DNA from: Thioglobus_A sp964344985
Lineage (GTDB): Bacteria; Pseudomonadota; Gammaproteobacteria; PS1; Pseudothioglobaceae
Direction of reading: 5' to 3'
NCBI GenBank assembly: GCA_964344985.1
Contig: CAYFPI010000003.1
Coordinates: 1-64,000 of the forward strand
DNA: 64,000 nucleotides
Shown: one piece after another, positions 25,208-32,888 of the stretch
Layout of the letters: every line of letters starts with the position of its first letter
Position numbering within the stretch: position 1 is the stretch's first letter
The notes under the pieces: model-generated
What the model was told of the DNA's origin: nothing
The model's input: the letters and a program-made list of their open reading frames with translations, nothing else
The model's database searches: none
Position numbers and translations under genes: made by a program

Positions 25208-25867
25208 ATGACTAATATTCTTGCTATTGATACATGTACTGAGGTTTGCTCGGTCAGTTTGCTTTCTAACGGTAGAAAGACCTCTCGATTTATTAAAGAT
25301 GTTGCTAAAAGTTCTGGTCTTATCTTGCCACTTTGCGATGAGGTTCTTAGTGAGCAAGGCATGAGTATTGCCGAGTTGGATTTAATTATCTACACTAAAG
25401 GCCCAGGTGCATTTACCGGAGTAAGGATGTGTGTTAGTGTGGTGCAGGGCATGTCGTTGGCGTTTGATATTCCAACATTGGGTTTTTCTACGCTTGAAGT
25501 AGTGGCCCATGGTGCAGCTAAAAAATACAATACTAATAAGATTGCTGTCGCATTAGATGCGCGTATGGGTGAAGTTTATTGGGGTGTTTTTGATAATGGT
25601 ACTTTAATTAATGAAAGCTTGAAAAAACCAAGTGAAGTTAGTTTGTTAAGTGATGATTATTTAGGTGTGGGAACAGCTTGGGATGTTTATGAAAATGAGC
25701 TAAAAAATACCGCTGGAATAAGTGAGTGTAGATTTGGATTTTATCCAAAAGCTGAAAACTTAATTGACTTGGCGTTAACCCATGTTAATAAAAATAAAGA
25801 ATTTGATAATAAATTACCTTTACCTACTTATTTGCGCAACAATGTGGCACAAAAATCCTTAAAATGA
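25208..25867 (+). CDS. tsaB: tRNA t6A biosynthesis protein TsaB
   Basis: 219 residues. The N-terminus NILAIDTCTEVCSVSLL is the ASKHA-type ATPase-like start of TsaB, followed by GPGAFTGVRMCVSVVQGMS and LDARMGEVYWG. TsaB pairs with TsaD and TsaE to make threonylcarbamoyladenosine at position 37 of ANN-decoding tRNAs. It carries no zinc HxxxH motif, unlike TsaD. It lies 4 nt after the GT51 gene and 33 nt before ccmC. Confidence 0.93.
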   Translation: MTNILAIDTCTEVCSVSLLSNGRKTSRFIKDVAKSSGLILPLCDEVLSEQGMSIAELDLIIYTKGPGAFTGVRMCVSVVQGMSLAFDIPTLGFSTLEVVAHGAAKKYNTNKIAVALDARMGEVYWGVFDNGTLINESLKKPSEVSLLSDDYLGVGTAWDVYENELKNTAGISECRFGFYPKAENLIDLALTHVNKNKEFDNKLPLPTYLRNNVAQKSLK

Positions 25868-25900
25868 TTTAAAGTTTTTTTTAAATAACAACGCTTTAAC

Positions 25901-26653
25901 ATGTGGAAATGGATCCAGGCATTTGCCTCCCCTAAGAATTTTTATTCAATCAGTAGAAAAATCATTCCTTGGTTTTTGTATCCATTTATTGCACTAACGC
26001 TAGTAGGCCTTTATTGGGGTTTAGTAATAGCACCAGCTGATTATCAACAAGGTGAAAGCTATAGAATTATGTATATCCATGTACCTAGCGCATGGATGAG
26101 TATGTTTGTGTATTTGGTCATGGCAATTGCAGGTGGTATTGGACTTATTTGGCAAATAAAACTTGCCAATGTAGTGGCAAAAGTATCAGCACCTATTGGT
26201 GCGGCATTTACATTTTTAGCATTATTAACAGGCGCCGTTTGGGGTAAGCCAATGTGGGGCACATGGTGGGTTTGGGATGCAAGACTAACCTCTGAGCTTA
26301 TTTTGTTATTTTTGTATTTGGCTTATATGTCACTTAATAATGCGTTTGATAATCCAAAAACAGCATCTAAAGCCAGCTCTGTTTTGGCAATTGTAGGTTT
26401 AATCAATTTACCGATTATTCATTATTCAGTAACGTGGTGGAACACGCTTCATCAAGGCGCTTCTGTTAGTTCTATTGAGAAGATATCTCAGCCAGCCATT
26501 CATAGTGACATGTTAATGCCTTTAATACTGATGGGAATTTCATTTAAATTACTTTACGGTGCACTGATGTTGATGCGCGCTCGAGATGAGGTGTTAATTC
26601 AAGAGCAAAATAGCGGATGGGTTAAGAAGTTAATACTGGAGAATGGCAAATGA
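25901..26653 (+). CDS. ccmC: Heme exporter protein CcmC
   Basis: 250 residues with six predicted membrane helices. The tryptophan-rich heme-handling motif WGTWWVWD lies near residue 125, and conserved histidines occur in YIHVPSAWM and in HYSVTWWNTLHQG, as expected for CcmC. It passes heme to CcmE in the periplasm for cytochrome c maturation. The stop overlaps the ccmD start (ATGA). ccmA and ccmB are not upstream. Confidence 0.95.
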   Translation: MWKWIQAFASPKNFYSISRKIIPWFLYPFIALTLVGLYWGLVIAPADYQQGESYRIMYIHVPSAWMSMFVYLVMAIAGGIGLIWQIKLANVVAKVSAPIGAAFTFLALLTGAVWGKPMWGTWWVWDARLTSELILLFLYLAYMSLNNAFDNPKTASKASSVLAIVGLINLPIIHYSVTWWNTLHQGASVSSIEKISQPAIHSDMLMPLILMGISFKLLYGALMLMRARDEVLIQEQNSGWVKKLILENGK

Positions 26654-26826
26654 CACTAGCAGAATATTTCTCATTTTTACCTTATNNNNNNNNNNGTAAA
26701 TATGCATTTTATATTTGGTTTTCATATTTGAGCGCATTTGTTGTGATTGGTGCACTGTTTGTTCGAACTAGAAGCATTCATAATAATACGATTAAACAAT
26801 TACATATTAAATACACTAGAAACTAA
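26650..26826 (+). CDS. ccmD: Heme exporter protein CcmD, with assembly gap
   Basis: 58 residues, read by hand across the 10-N gap. It starts MTLAEYFSFLPY, loses about four residues to the gap, then continues KYAFYIWFSYLSAFVVIGAL and ends after a basic tail. The single helix preceded by an aromatic YAFYIW stretch is typical of CcmD, which stabilises CcmC-CcmE. The frame on both sides is consistent with exactly 10 missing bases. It overlaps ccmC by 4 nt and ends 4 nt before ccmE. Confidence 0.9.
   Translation: MTLAEYFSFLPYXXXXKYAFYIWFSYLSAFVVIGALFVRTRSIHNNTIKQLHIKYTRN
26686..26695. other. Assembly gap (10 N)
   Basis: Ten undetermined bases inside ccmD. The reading frame continues correctly if the true length is 10. 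Confidence 0.99.
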
Positions 26827-26830
26827 CTCA

Positions 26831-27247
26831 ATGACAAAAAGACAAAATCGAATGATACTGGTAGCCATGTTGGTTGCTGGTGTTGGACTGGCAGGTTATT
26901 TTGGGCTTAAGGCCTTTAATGAAAATTTGCTTTATTTTTTCTCGCCAACCGATGTGGTAGAAGGAAAAGCACCTACGGGAAAGAGTTTTCGCCTAGGTGG
27001 TTTGGTAGCTCAAGACAGCGTGGTTCGAGAGGGTATTAAAGTTAATTTTAATGTTACTGATCATGCAAACACTTTTAAAGTGACTTATGAAGGTATCTTG
27101 CCAGATTTATTTAGAGAAGGGCAAGGTATTATTACAACAGGGTCTTTAGTTGGCGACACTTTTATGGCAACAGAAGTTTTAGCAAAACATGATGAAAATT
27201 ACATGCCGCCAGAAGTGGCAGATGCATTAGAAAAAAACCCAGGCTAA
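26831..27247 (+). CDS. ccmE: Cytochrome c-type biogenesis heme chaperone CcmE
   Basis: 138 residues from the ATG at 26831; an earlier in-frame start would overlap ccmD. One N-terminal membrane helix (MILVAMLVAGVGLAGYFGL) is followed by an OB-fold periplasmic domain with FRLGGLV, VTYEGILPDLFREGQGII and AKHDENYMPP. The His of KHDENY is the covalent heme-binding residue of the family. It receives heme from CcmC and delivers it to CcmF, which is not encoded next to it. Confidence 0.96.
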   Translation: MTKRQNRMILVAMLVAGVGLAGYFGLKAFNENLLYFFSPTDVVEGKAPTGKSFRLGGLVAQDSVVREGIKVNFNVTDHANTFKVTYEGILPDLFREGQGIITTGSLVGDTFMATEVLAKHDENYMPPEVADALEKNPG

Positions 27248-27250
27248 ATA

Positions 27251-27790
27251 ATGTCCAAATTTTTGCCATTAGCTATTTTTGTTGTTCTTGCATGGTTTTT
27301 GTATGATGGCTTGGGTCGCGATACTAAAAAACTCCCCTCACCGTTAATTGGCAAAGTATTTCCAAACATGGAAGTTGTGGATTTTGATACTAACGAGCGT
27401 TACTTTATACATGACAAATTAAAAAATAATTTATCATTAGTTAATGTGTGGGCATCTTGGTGCGTTACTTGTAGGACTGAACACGAAATGTTAATGAGAA
27501 TTGCAAGAACCAATGCTGTAAAAATGTTGGGCATTAATTATAAAGATACCAAGGCAGAGGGTAAAAATTTTCTAAAGAGGTTGGGCAATCCATACGACAG
27601 TATTGTTTTTGACCAGCAAGGTAAACTTGGACTTGAACTTGGTGTATATGCTACACCTGAGACTTTTTTAGTTGACCAGCAAGGGATTATTAGATTTAAG
27701 CGCATTGGCGAACTAACACCTTCTATCTGGAAAGAGCAAATTTTGCCGTTAATTCAAGAGCTTAAAATATCAGAAAATTCTAATAAATAA
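27251..27790 (+). CDS. ccmG: Thiol:disulfide interchange protein CcmG/DsbE
   Basis: 179 residues. An N-terminal membrane anchor (FLPLAIFVVLAWFLY) precedes a thioredoxin fold with active site WASWCVTCRTEH and cis-Pro at YATPETFLVD. It reduces apocytochrome c cysteines before heme attachment. It starts 3 nt after ccmE, skipping the ccmF gene that separates them in E. coli. ccmH does not follow. A candidate promoter for hup lies just downstream. Confidence 0.95.
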   Translation: MSKFLPLAIFVVLAWFLYDGLGRDTKKLPSPLIGKVFPNMEVVDFDTNERYFIHDKLKNNLSLVNVWASWCVTCRTEHEMLMRIARTNAVKMLGINYKDTKAEGKNFLKRLGNPYDSIVFDQQGKLGLELGVYATPETFLVDQQGIIRFKRIGELTPSIWKEQILPLIQELKISENSNK

Positions 27791-27819
27791 GGTTTGTTAT
27801 ATTTTTTTGTTAAAATCCA

Positions 27820-27847
27820 TTGACAGTAAGGTTATTTAATGGATAAT
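27820..27847 (+). promoter_or_regulatory. Sigma-70-type promoter of hup
   Basis: TTGACA (27820-27825) and GATAAT (27842-27847) are 16 nt apart. This near-consensus pair lies about 70 nt before the hup ATG. A small hairpin AAAGCTT...AAGCTTT follows at about 27855-27876 in the leader. Confidence 0.7.
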
Positions 27848-27918
27848 TCATCGAAAGCTTGCACTAAAAAGCTTTATAAATTTTTATATACATTGTTACT
27901 AATTAGGAGAATACAATA

Positions 27919-28194
27919 ATGAATAAATCAGATTTAATTGCAGCAATTGCAGACGCTTCAGGTTTAACAAAGGCAGATGCAGGTCGTGCATTAGACGCAA
28001 CAACTGGTGCTATTACTTCAGCACTATCAGCAGGTGATAGTGTAGCTATTACAGGTTTTGGCAGCTTCCTAGTAAGAGATCGTGCAGCGCGCACAGGTCG
28101 TAACCCTCAAACAGGTGCAGCAATTCAAATTGCCGCTTCTAAAGTTCCTGCTTTTAAAGCAGGTAAATTACTTAAAGAATCAGTTAACTCTTAA
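27919..28194 (+). CDS. hupB: HU-family DNA-binding protein
   Basis: 91 residues with the full HU/IHF fold: MNKSDLIAAIADASGLTKAD at the start, ITGFGSFLVRDRAARTGRNPQTG (arm region, quoted in part), and IQIAASKVPAFKAGK at the end. It bends DNA without strong sequence preference. A strong Shine-Dalgarno (TAGGAGAA) and promoter point to high expression. The order hup-tRNA-ppiD resembles hupB-ppiD of E. coli, which supports the B-type symbol. Confidence 0.95.
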   Translation: MNKSDLIAAIADASGLTKADAGRALDATTGAITSALSAGDSVAITGFGSFLVRDRAARTGRNPQTGAAIQIAASKVPAFKAGKLLKESVNS

Positions 28195-28213
28195 GATTTT
28201 TTTTAAGTATAAT

Positions 28214-28252
28214 ATGCCTCGTGCTTAAGTTAAGCGCTAGGCATGTTTTTTT
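28214..28252 (+). terminator. Terminator of hup, abutting tRNA-Val
   Basis: ATGCCT-cgt-GCTTA-agt-TAAGC-gct-AGGCAT followed by GTTTTTTT gives an 11-bp stem with a 3x3 internal loop. It ends at the base before the tRNA. A TATAAT at 28208-28213 overlaps its foot, so the tRNAs may have their own promoter with this hairpin in their leader. Confidence 0.7.
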
Positions 28253-28328
28253 GGGCGCTTAGCTCAGCTGGTAGAGCATCGCCCTTACAAGGCGAGGGTC
28301 ACAAGTTCAAGTCTTGTAGCGCCCACCA
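28253..28328 (+). tRNA. tRNA-Val (anticodon TAC)
   Basis: 76 bases including encoded CCA. The acceptor stem GGGCGCT pairs with AGCGCCC. The D-loop is AGCTCAGCTGGTAGAGC, the anticodon loop CTTACAA gives TAC, and the T-arm has GTTCAAGTC. Confidence 0.97.
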
Positions 28329-28339
28329 AAAAAACACTC

Positions 28340-28416
28340 GGAGCGGTAGTTCAGCTGGTTAGAATACCTGCCTGTCACGCAGGGGGTCGCGGGTTCGAAT
28401 CCCGTCCGCTCCGCCA
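28340..28416 (+). tRNA. tRNA-Asp (anticodon GTC)
   Basis: 77 bases including encoded CCA. The acceptor stem GGAGCGG pairs with CCGCTCC. The anticodon loop CTGTCAC gives GTC, and the T-arm is GGGTTCGAATCCC. It lies 11 nt after tRNA-Val, so the two are probably cotranscribed. Confidence 0.97.
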
Positions 28417-28422
28417 TCTTTT

Positions 28423-28492
28423 AATTGAAAATTAAAAAATGGAAAATTACAAACGATTAAGTATTAACGTTTATAATTTTTAATTTTCAATT
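28423..28492. repeat. Long AT-rich inverted repeat after tRNA-Asp
   Basis: AATTGAAAATTAAAAA (28423-28438) is perfectly complementary to TTTTTAATTTTCAATT (28477-28492). Inside, AAAATTACAAACG pairs with CGTTTATAATTTT with one mismatch. The whole forms an extended hairpin of nearly 30 bp with a small apical loop. It probably ends or protects the tRNA transcript, and lies 18 nt before ppiD. Confidence 0.75.
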
Positions 28493-28510
28493 CACACAAA
28501 ACTATAGAAC

Positions 28511-30355
28511 ATGTTAGGTTCAATCAAAGAAAAAACCAAAGGCTGGGTAGCCTATTTAATTGTTGGTTTAATTACTATTCCTTTTGCTTTATTTGGTATT
28601 AACGAATACTTTACAGGCGCCTCCAATGTGGTGGTTGCTTCTATTAATGATAATGACATTACTCAAGAAGAGTTTATGTCTGAGTTTCAGCCACAACAGC
28701 GTCGCTTACAGCAAAATCTTGCTGAAAAATATGATAATGAGTTTGATGCCGTTTTAAAACAATCTGTATTAAATCAAATGATTGATAGACGTTTGCTTGA
28801 TAATTTGGCCAAAGAGCTTTCATACGCAACCACTGCAGGTGAGTTAAGCGCAATCATTTCAACGAATGATTTATTTATTGAAGATGGTAAATTTTCGATT
28901 GATAGATATAAACAATTATTGCGACTTAATGGTTATACAACTAAGCAGTACGAAGACATCAAGGCTAAAGAGTTGACTCAAAATCAAATCAAATACAATT
29001 TACTTGATTCTGCTTTCGTGGTGCCTTCACAGCTGGATAGACTTAAAGAGCTAAATGACCAGCAGCGCCAGTTTAACTATATTGTGCTAGAGGCAAATAA
29101 CTACACCGACAAGGTTAAAGTTGAGGAAAAAAGTGTTAAAGATTATTACAGCAATCAAAAAGAATCATTTTTTGCGCCTGAGCAAGTAAAAATTGAATTT
29201 GTTGAACTAACACTTGATGGTATTGCCAAAGGTATTGAAGTTAATGACGATGATTTGTTTAATTTTTATAAAGATGAAAAGTCTCGTTTTATTACTGAGG
29301 AACAGCGTAAAGCCCAGCATATTCTTGTAGAAGACGAAGTGACAGCCAATAAAGTTTATGATTTACTAGCCAAAGGTGGAGATTTTGCCAAATTAGCAAG
29401 CGAGTATTCACAAGATCCAGGATCAAAAGATAATGGTGGTGACTTAGGATTTTTCACCAAAGGTGTAATGACGGGTGAATTTGAAAATCAAGTTTTTTCA
29501 ATGTCTGTTGATGAAATTAGCGCACCAACTAAAACTGAATTTGGCTACCATATCATTAAACTAACAGCAATTCAAGCTGGAGAAGAAAAAGACTTTAACA
29601 GTGTTAAGGCTGAAGTAACCGAGCTTTATACAAAAGCTCAAGCGCAAAAATCTTTATACAAACTAACAGAGCAGTTAGAGAATTTAGCTTATGAAGCCAG
29701 TCTTGAGGAAATCTCTGATCAGATGGATCTTAAGCTTCAAACCAGTGAATTATTTACTCGTAATACCCAAAAGTTAAATCAAAAAATTGTTTCTGCAGCT
29801 TTTTCTAATGAAGTGTTAAACAAAGGTGAGAATTCAACAGTTATAGAGTTGTCTAATGAAAAACTAATGGTATTAAGACTGGTTAAAAAAATACCTCAGC
29901 GTCAAAAAACCTTTGATGAAGTTAAAGGGGAAATTAATACACATTTAGGCTCATTGTTAGCAAAAACTTTTGTTAATAATGTTGCTAAGCAGATAGTAAA
30001 AGATTTGAGTGATAATAATCATGAGGCAGTAAAAGCTTTAATGACAAAAAATAATCTTAAGTGGGAAAATGTTGGCTGGGTTGGTCGTGATTCAAATAAA
30101 GCTGATTCAGCTATTATTGATAAAGTTTTTTCACTATCAAAACCAGAAAAGTCTAACACTTATAGCGCTCAAAGCCTGACAAAACGCAGTAGTGTTGTGC
30201 TTGATTTATCGGCAGTTAAGGTTGAAAACTCTAAAACTTCAAGTGCCGATCTTGAACGTTCAATTTTAAGTTTTGAGTCCAATGAGGTTTTTACTAATAT
30301 TTTAAAATCTCTAAGAAATCAAGCAGATATTCAGATCTTTTCTGAACGTTTATAG
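28511..30355 (+). CDS. ppiD: Periplasmic folding chaperone PpiD (SurA_N and parvulin domains)
   Basis: 614 residues. One N-terminal membrane helix (GWVAYLIVGLITIPFALFG) is followed by a SurA-like chaperone domain (SINDNDITQEEFMSEF...NQMIDRRLLDNL). A parvulin domain near 265-360 has AQHILVED, FAKLASEYSQDPGSKDNGGDLGFF and FGYHIIKL. A long C-terminal part resembles PpiD. It is anchored in the inner membrane and helps proteins leaving SecYEG. No Shine-Dalgarno is evident before the ATG. A terminator follows at 30381. Confidence 0.93.
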   Translation: MLGSIKEKTKGWVAYLIVGLITIPFALFGINEYFTGASNVVVASINDNDITQEEFMSEFQPQQRRLQQNLAEKYDNEFDAVLKQSVLNQMIDRRLLDNLAKELSYATTAGELSAIISTNDLFIEDGKFSIDRYKQLLRLNGYTTKQYEDIKAKELTQNQIKYNLLDSAFVVPSQLDRLKELNDQQRQFNYIVLEANNYTDKVKVEEKSVKDYYSNQKESFFAPEQVKIEFVELTLDGIAKGIEVNDDDLFNFYKDEKSRFITEEQRKAQHILVEDEVTANKVYDLLAKGGDFAKLASEYSQDPGSKDNGGDLGFFTKGVMTGEFENQVFSMSVDEISAPTKTEFGYHIIKLTAIQAGEEKDFNSVKAEVTELYTKAQAQKSLYKLTEQLENLAYEASLEEISDQMDLKLQTSELFTRNTQKLNQKIVSAAFSNEVLNKGENSTVIELSNEKLMVLRLVKKIPQRQKTFDEVKGEINTHLGSLLAKTFVNNVAKQIVKDLSDNNHEAVKALMTKNNLKWENVGWVGRDSNKADSAIIDKVFSLSKPEKSNTYSAQSLTKRSSVVLDLSAVKVENSKTSSADLERSILSFESNEVFTNILKSLRNQADIQIFSERL

Positions 30356-30380
30356 CAAGCCTCTTTTCTAATAATAAGAG

Positions 30381-30416
30381 CATCTTAACAATACAAAGTT
30401 AAGATGTTTATTATTA
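30381..30416 (+). terminator. Terminator after ppiD
   Basis: CATCTTAAC (30381-30389) pairs with GTTAAGATG (30398-30406), with an 8-base loop followed by TTTATTATT. Confidence 0.8.
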
Positions 30417-30490
30417 TAAAATTGACTCAAATCAAGTATTATTTTTGCTAATGCATTAAAATAATCTTACAAACAAAAAGGGAAAGGATT

Positions 30491-31507
30491 ATGAAGTTTA
30501 AAACGCTATTAATATTGGTACTATTGCCATTATTAAGTTTTGCAGGTGGTAAAGAAATCTATACTGAAAATTGTGAAAAATGTCATGGTTTTTCTCGTCA
30601 AGGATCGCTAGGATTGCCACTATATCGTTCAACCATTGCTAATCATCCCGATAGTTATTTAAAGAAAACCATTAAATATGGTCGACCTGGCAGAATCATG
30701 CCTGGCTTTAATTTATCAGATGCTCAAGTTGCTAAGTTGATTCGTTTTTTACGTGCAGGTATTAAAGCGCCTGTTTATGACGATGCTCCAATTGTGGGCG
30801 ATGTAGGTGCTGGTCAGTATACTTATGAGCAGTATTGTCAGCGCTGTCATGGCAAAGAGTTAGAAGGCGGTGAAGGTACAGGTAAGAATTTCTCATGGCA
30901 AAAAGAAAGAGATATTTCTCCGCCAGCGTTGTCAAATCAAGGTTTTTTACACTCGGCAAGCGATCAAATGATTAAGCGTATTATCGTCGAAGGCGTCAAA
31001 GATACTGAAATGATTTCTTTTGCCAAAGAGTTTAATTTCACTGATCAAATGGTTAATGACTTAGTGGCTTACATTCGTTCTTATGAAAAACCTTTTGTAG
31101 CAAAAGAAAGACTTGATGAGCCACTAGTGTTTACTTACAACAGCTCACATGACTTCTCAACAACGGTTGATAAGCTAAGAAACTCTGCTGCAGCTTATAA
31201 CTTTAGAGTTTATCCAACAAGAACACTGTTTGAAGGCTTAGGTATTGGTGTTGAAGAAGACAATAAGCAAGTTGTTATTCGTTTTTGTAACTTTAAAAAT
31301 ATGCAGCAGTTTTTAAAACTAGATCCTAGGTTGGGTGTAATATTGCCATGTCGAGCAACCGTACTTGAAAATGATGAGGGCGAAGTAAGTATTGTGCTTG
31401 AAAATTACAAATATGCTGTTAAGCGCTTTAATAATGAACAAATTGATAAGGCTGCAGATGAGCTGATTCAAAACATGAAAGAGATGATTGAGGAGGCAGT
31501 ATGGTAG
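30491..31507 (+). CDS. Diheme cytochrome c with C-terminal DUF302 domain
   Basis: 338 residues with a signal peptide (MKFKTLLILVLLPLLSFA). The first cytochrome c domain has CEKCH (Cys28, Cys31, His32) and candidate ligand Met70 in RIMPGF. The second has CQRCH (Cys116, Cys119, His120). Residues about 215-338 form a DUF302 domain (NFRVYPTRTLFEGLG, VIRFCNF, DPRLGVILPCRATVLE). It is periplasmic and presumably matured by the Ccm system encoded 4 kb upstream. The last codons overlap a separate DUF302 gene. DUF302 has no settled function. I infer an electron carrier or sensor with a ligand-binding tail. Confidence 0.87.
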   Translation: MKFKTLLILVLLPLLSFAGGKEIYTENCEKCHGFSRQGSLGLPLYRSTIANHPDSYLKKTIKYGRPGRIMPGFNLSDAQVAKLIRFLRAGIKAPVYDDAPIVGDVGAGQYTYEQYCQRCHGKELEGGEGTGKNFSWQKERDISPPALSNQGFLHSASDQMIKRIIVEGVKDTEMISFAKEFNFTDQMVNDLVAYIRSYEKPFVAKERLDEPLVFTYNSSHDFSTTVDKLRNSAAAYNFRVYPTRTLFEGLGIGVEEDNKQVVIRFCNFKNMQQFLKLDPRLGVILPCRATVLENDEGEVSIVLENYKYAVKRFNNEQIDKAADELIQNMKEMIEEAVW

Positions 31508-31959
31508 TTAGAATTTTAGCACTATGTGCAATGTTGTTTAGCGCATCAGTAGCTGCCAGTGCTGATGATTTGTTAATTGAACGTGTTAATGCAAAGTTTT
31601 CCTATACTTGGTTGGCGCTAGATAAAACCATTAAAGCGCATAACTACAAGTCCGCTTATTTGCAGCGTTGTGATTTTGCCTTAAATGAGCGTCATTACAA
31701 ATCAGATAAATACCGAATTTTGTTTTTTGGTAAATATGATGAAATGAAAACCATGAGTAAAAAATACCCTGAGCTTACTCCATTCTTCCCGCTAAAGGTT
31801 ACAGTAATGGAAGAGGGTACACACACACTGGTTATTGCCACGCCACCAATTATTTTATTGCCATTGGTTAAAACTGATGAAGATCGAATGACTGTATTTC
31901 GCTGGCAAGAAGACATGAAAAGTATTCTGTCTCAAGTTAAAAGCCAATACCAGCAATAA
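31501..31959 (+). CDS. Secreted DUF302-like protein
   Basis: 152 residues with a signal peptide (RILALCAMLFSASVAASA). The remainder resembles the DUF302 tail of the preceding cytochrome: SYTWLALDKTIKAHNYKSAYLQRCDFAL, FGKYDEMKTMSKKYPELTPFFPLKVTVMEEG (both quoted in part) and a helical end. Its start overlaps the cytochrome stop by 7 nt, so both are made from one message, and I infer that they interact or form a duplicated module. A strong terminator follows. Confidence 0.75.
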   Translation: MVVRILALCAMLFSASVAASADDLLIERVNAKFSYTWLALDKTIKAHNYKSAYLQRCDFALNERHYKSDKYRILFFGKYDEMKTMSKKYPELTPFFPLKVTVMEEGTHTLVIATPPIILLPLVKTDEDRMTVFRWQEDMKSILSQVKSQYQQ

Positions 31960-31962
31960 TAA

Positions 31963-31995
31963 AAAAAGCCTTGTTAATTAACAAGGCTTTTTTTG
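31963..31995. terminator. Bidirectional terminator between DUF302 gene and fabI
   Basis: AAAAAGCCTTGTTAA and TTAACAAGGCTTTTT form a perfect stem with A and T tracts on both sides. It serves the plus-strand cytochrome unit and the minus-strand fabI. Confidence 0.9.
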
Positions 31996-32013
31996 CTTAA
32001 CCAGAAGGTTGTA

Positions 32014-32796
32014 TTATTCAGGGCCTTTGTCATAAAAGCTATATCCAGAATCAATATAGGTAATTTCACCTGTAATTCCCGATGCCAGATCAGAACATAA
32101 GAACGCAGATGCATTTCCAACTTCTTCAGTGGTTACTGTACGTTTAAGTGCTGATGAGTCAGCAGCATAATCTAGCAACTTACCAAAATCTTTAATACCT
32201 GAAGCTGCTAACGTTTTAATAGGGCCGGCTGATACGGCATTAACACGAATACCACGCTCAGGACCAAGTGCCGCTGCCATATAGCGAACATTCGCCTCAA
32301 GAGATGCTTTGGCAACACCCATAACATTGTAATTAGGAATAGCGCGGATAGCACCTAGGTAACTAACCGTTAACAAAGCGCCATTATCATTAATCATTGA
32401 ACCAGCACCTTTGGCAAGTGCAGTAAAACTGTATGAGCTAATATCATGAGCAGTTGAGAAATTCTCACGTGTGGTGGCATCAACATAATTACCATCAAGT
32501 GCTTCACGAGGAGCAAAAGCAACCGAATGCACTAAAATGTCAAAATTATCCCAATGCTTTTTAAGCTCAGTAAATGTATGTTTAATACCTTCATCGGTAG
32601 CTACATCGCATTCAATTACAATATTAGAATTGCAAATTTCAGCGCACTTATCAACTCGTTTTTTAAGCTTTTCATTTTGATAGGTGAGCGCGATTTCACA
32701 TCCTTGCTCTGCCATCGCCTGCGCAATTCCCCAAGCGATTGAACGATTTGAAGCAACACCAACAATGAGTGCTTTTTTTCCGGTTAGAAAACCCAT
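32014..32796 (-). CDS. fabI: Enoyl-[acyl-carrier-protein] reductase (NADH) FabI
   Basis: 260 residues, a short-chain dehydrogenase with the FabI-specific N-terminus GKKALIVGVASNRSIAWGIA, HSVAFAPREALDG, and the active site Tyr-x6-Lys in NYNVMGVAKASLEANVRY. It catalyses the last reduction step of fatty acid elongation. It is monocistronic, with a terminator 19 nt downstream and a 92-nt divergent gap to the MFS gene. Confidence 0.97.
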   Translation of the reverse strand: MGFLTGKKALIVGVASNRSIAWGIAQAMAEQGCEIALTYQNEKLKKRVDKCAEICNSNIVIECDVATDEGIKHTFTELKKHWDNFDILVHSVAFAPREALDGNYVDATTRENFSTAHDISSYSFTALAKGAGSMINDNGALLTVSYLGAIRAIPNYNVMGVAKASLEANVRYMAAALGPERGIRVNAVSAGPIKTLAASGIKDFGKLLDYAADSSALKRTVTTEEVGNASAFLCSDLASGITGEITYIDSGYSFYDKGPE

Positions 32797-32888
32797 AGAA
32801 TCTCCGACTTGTCATTAATAAAAGATAAATTATAACCTACACAAGCCCTATAATAATCAACTGTTTTTTGTAAATATTTGCTTAAAAA

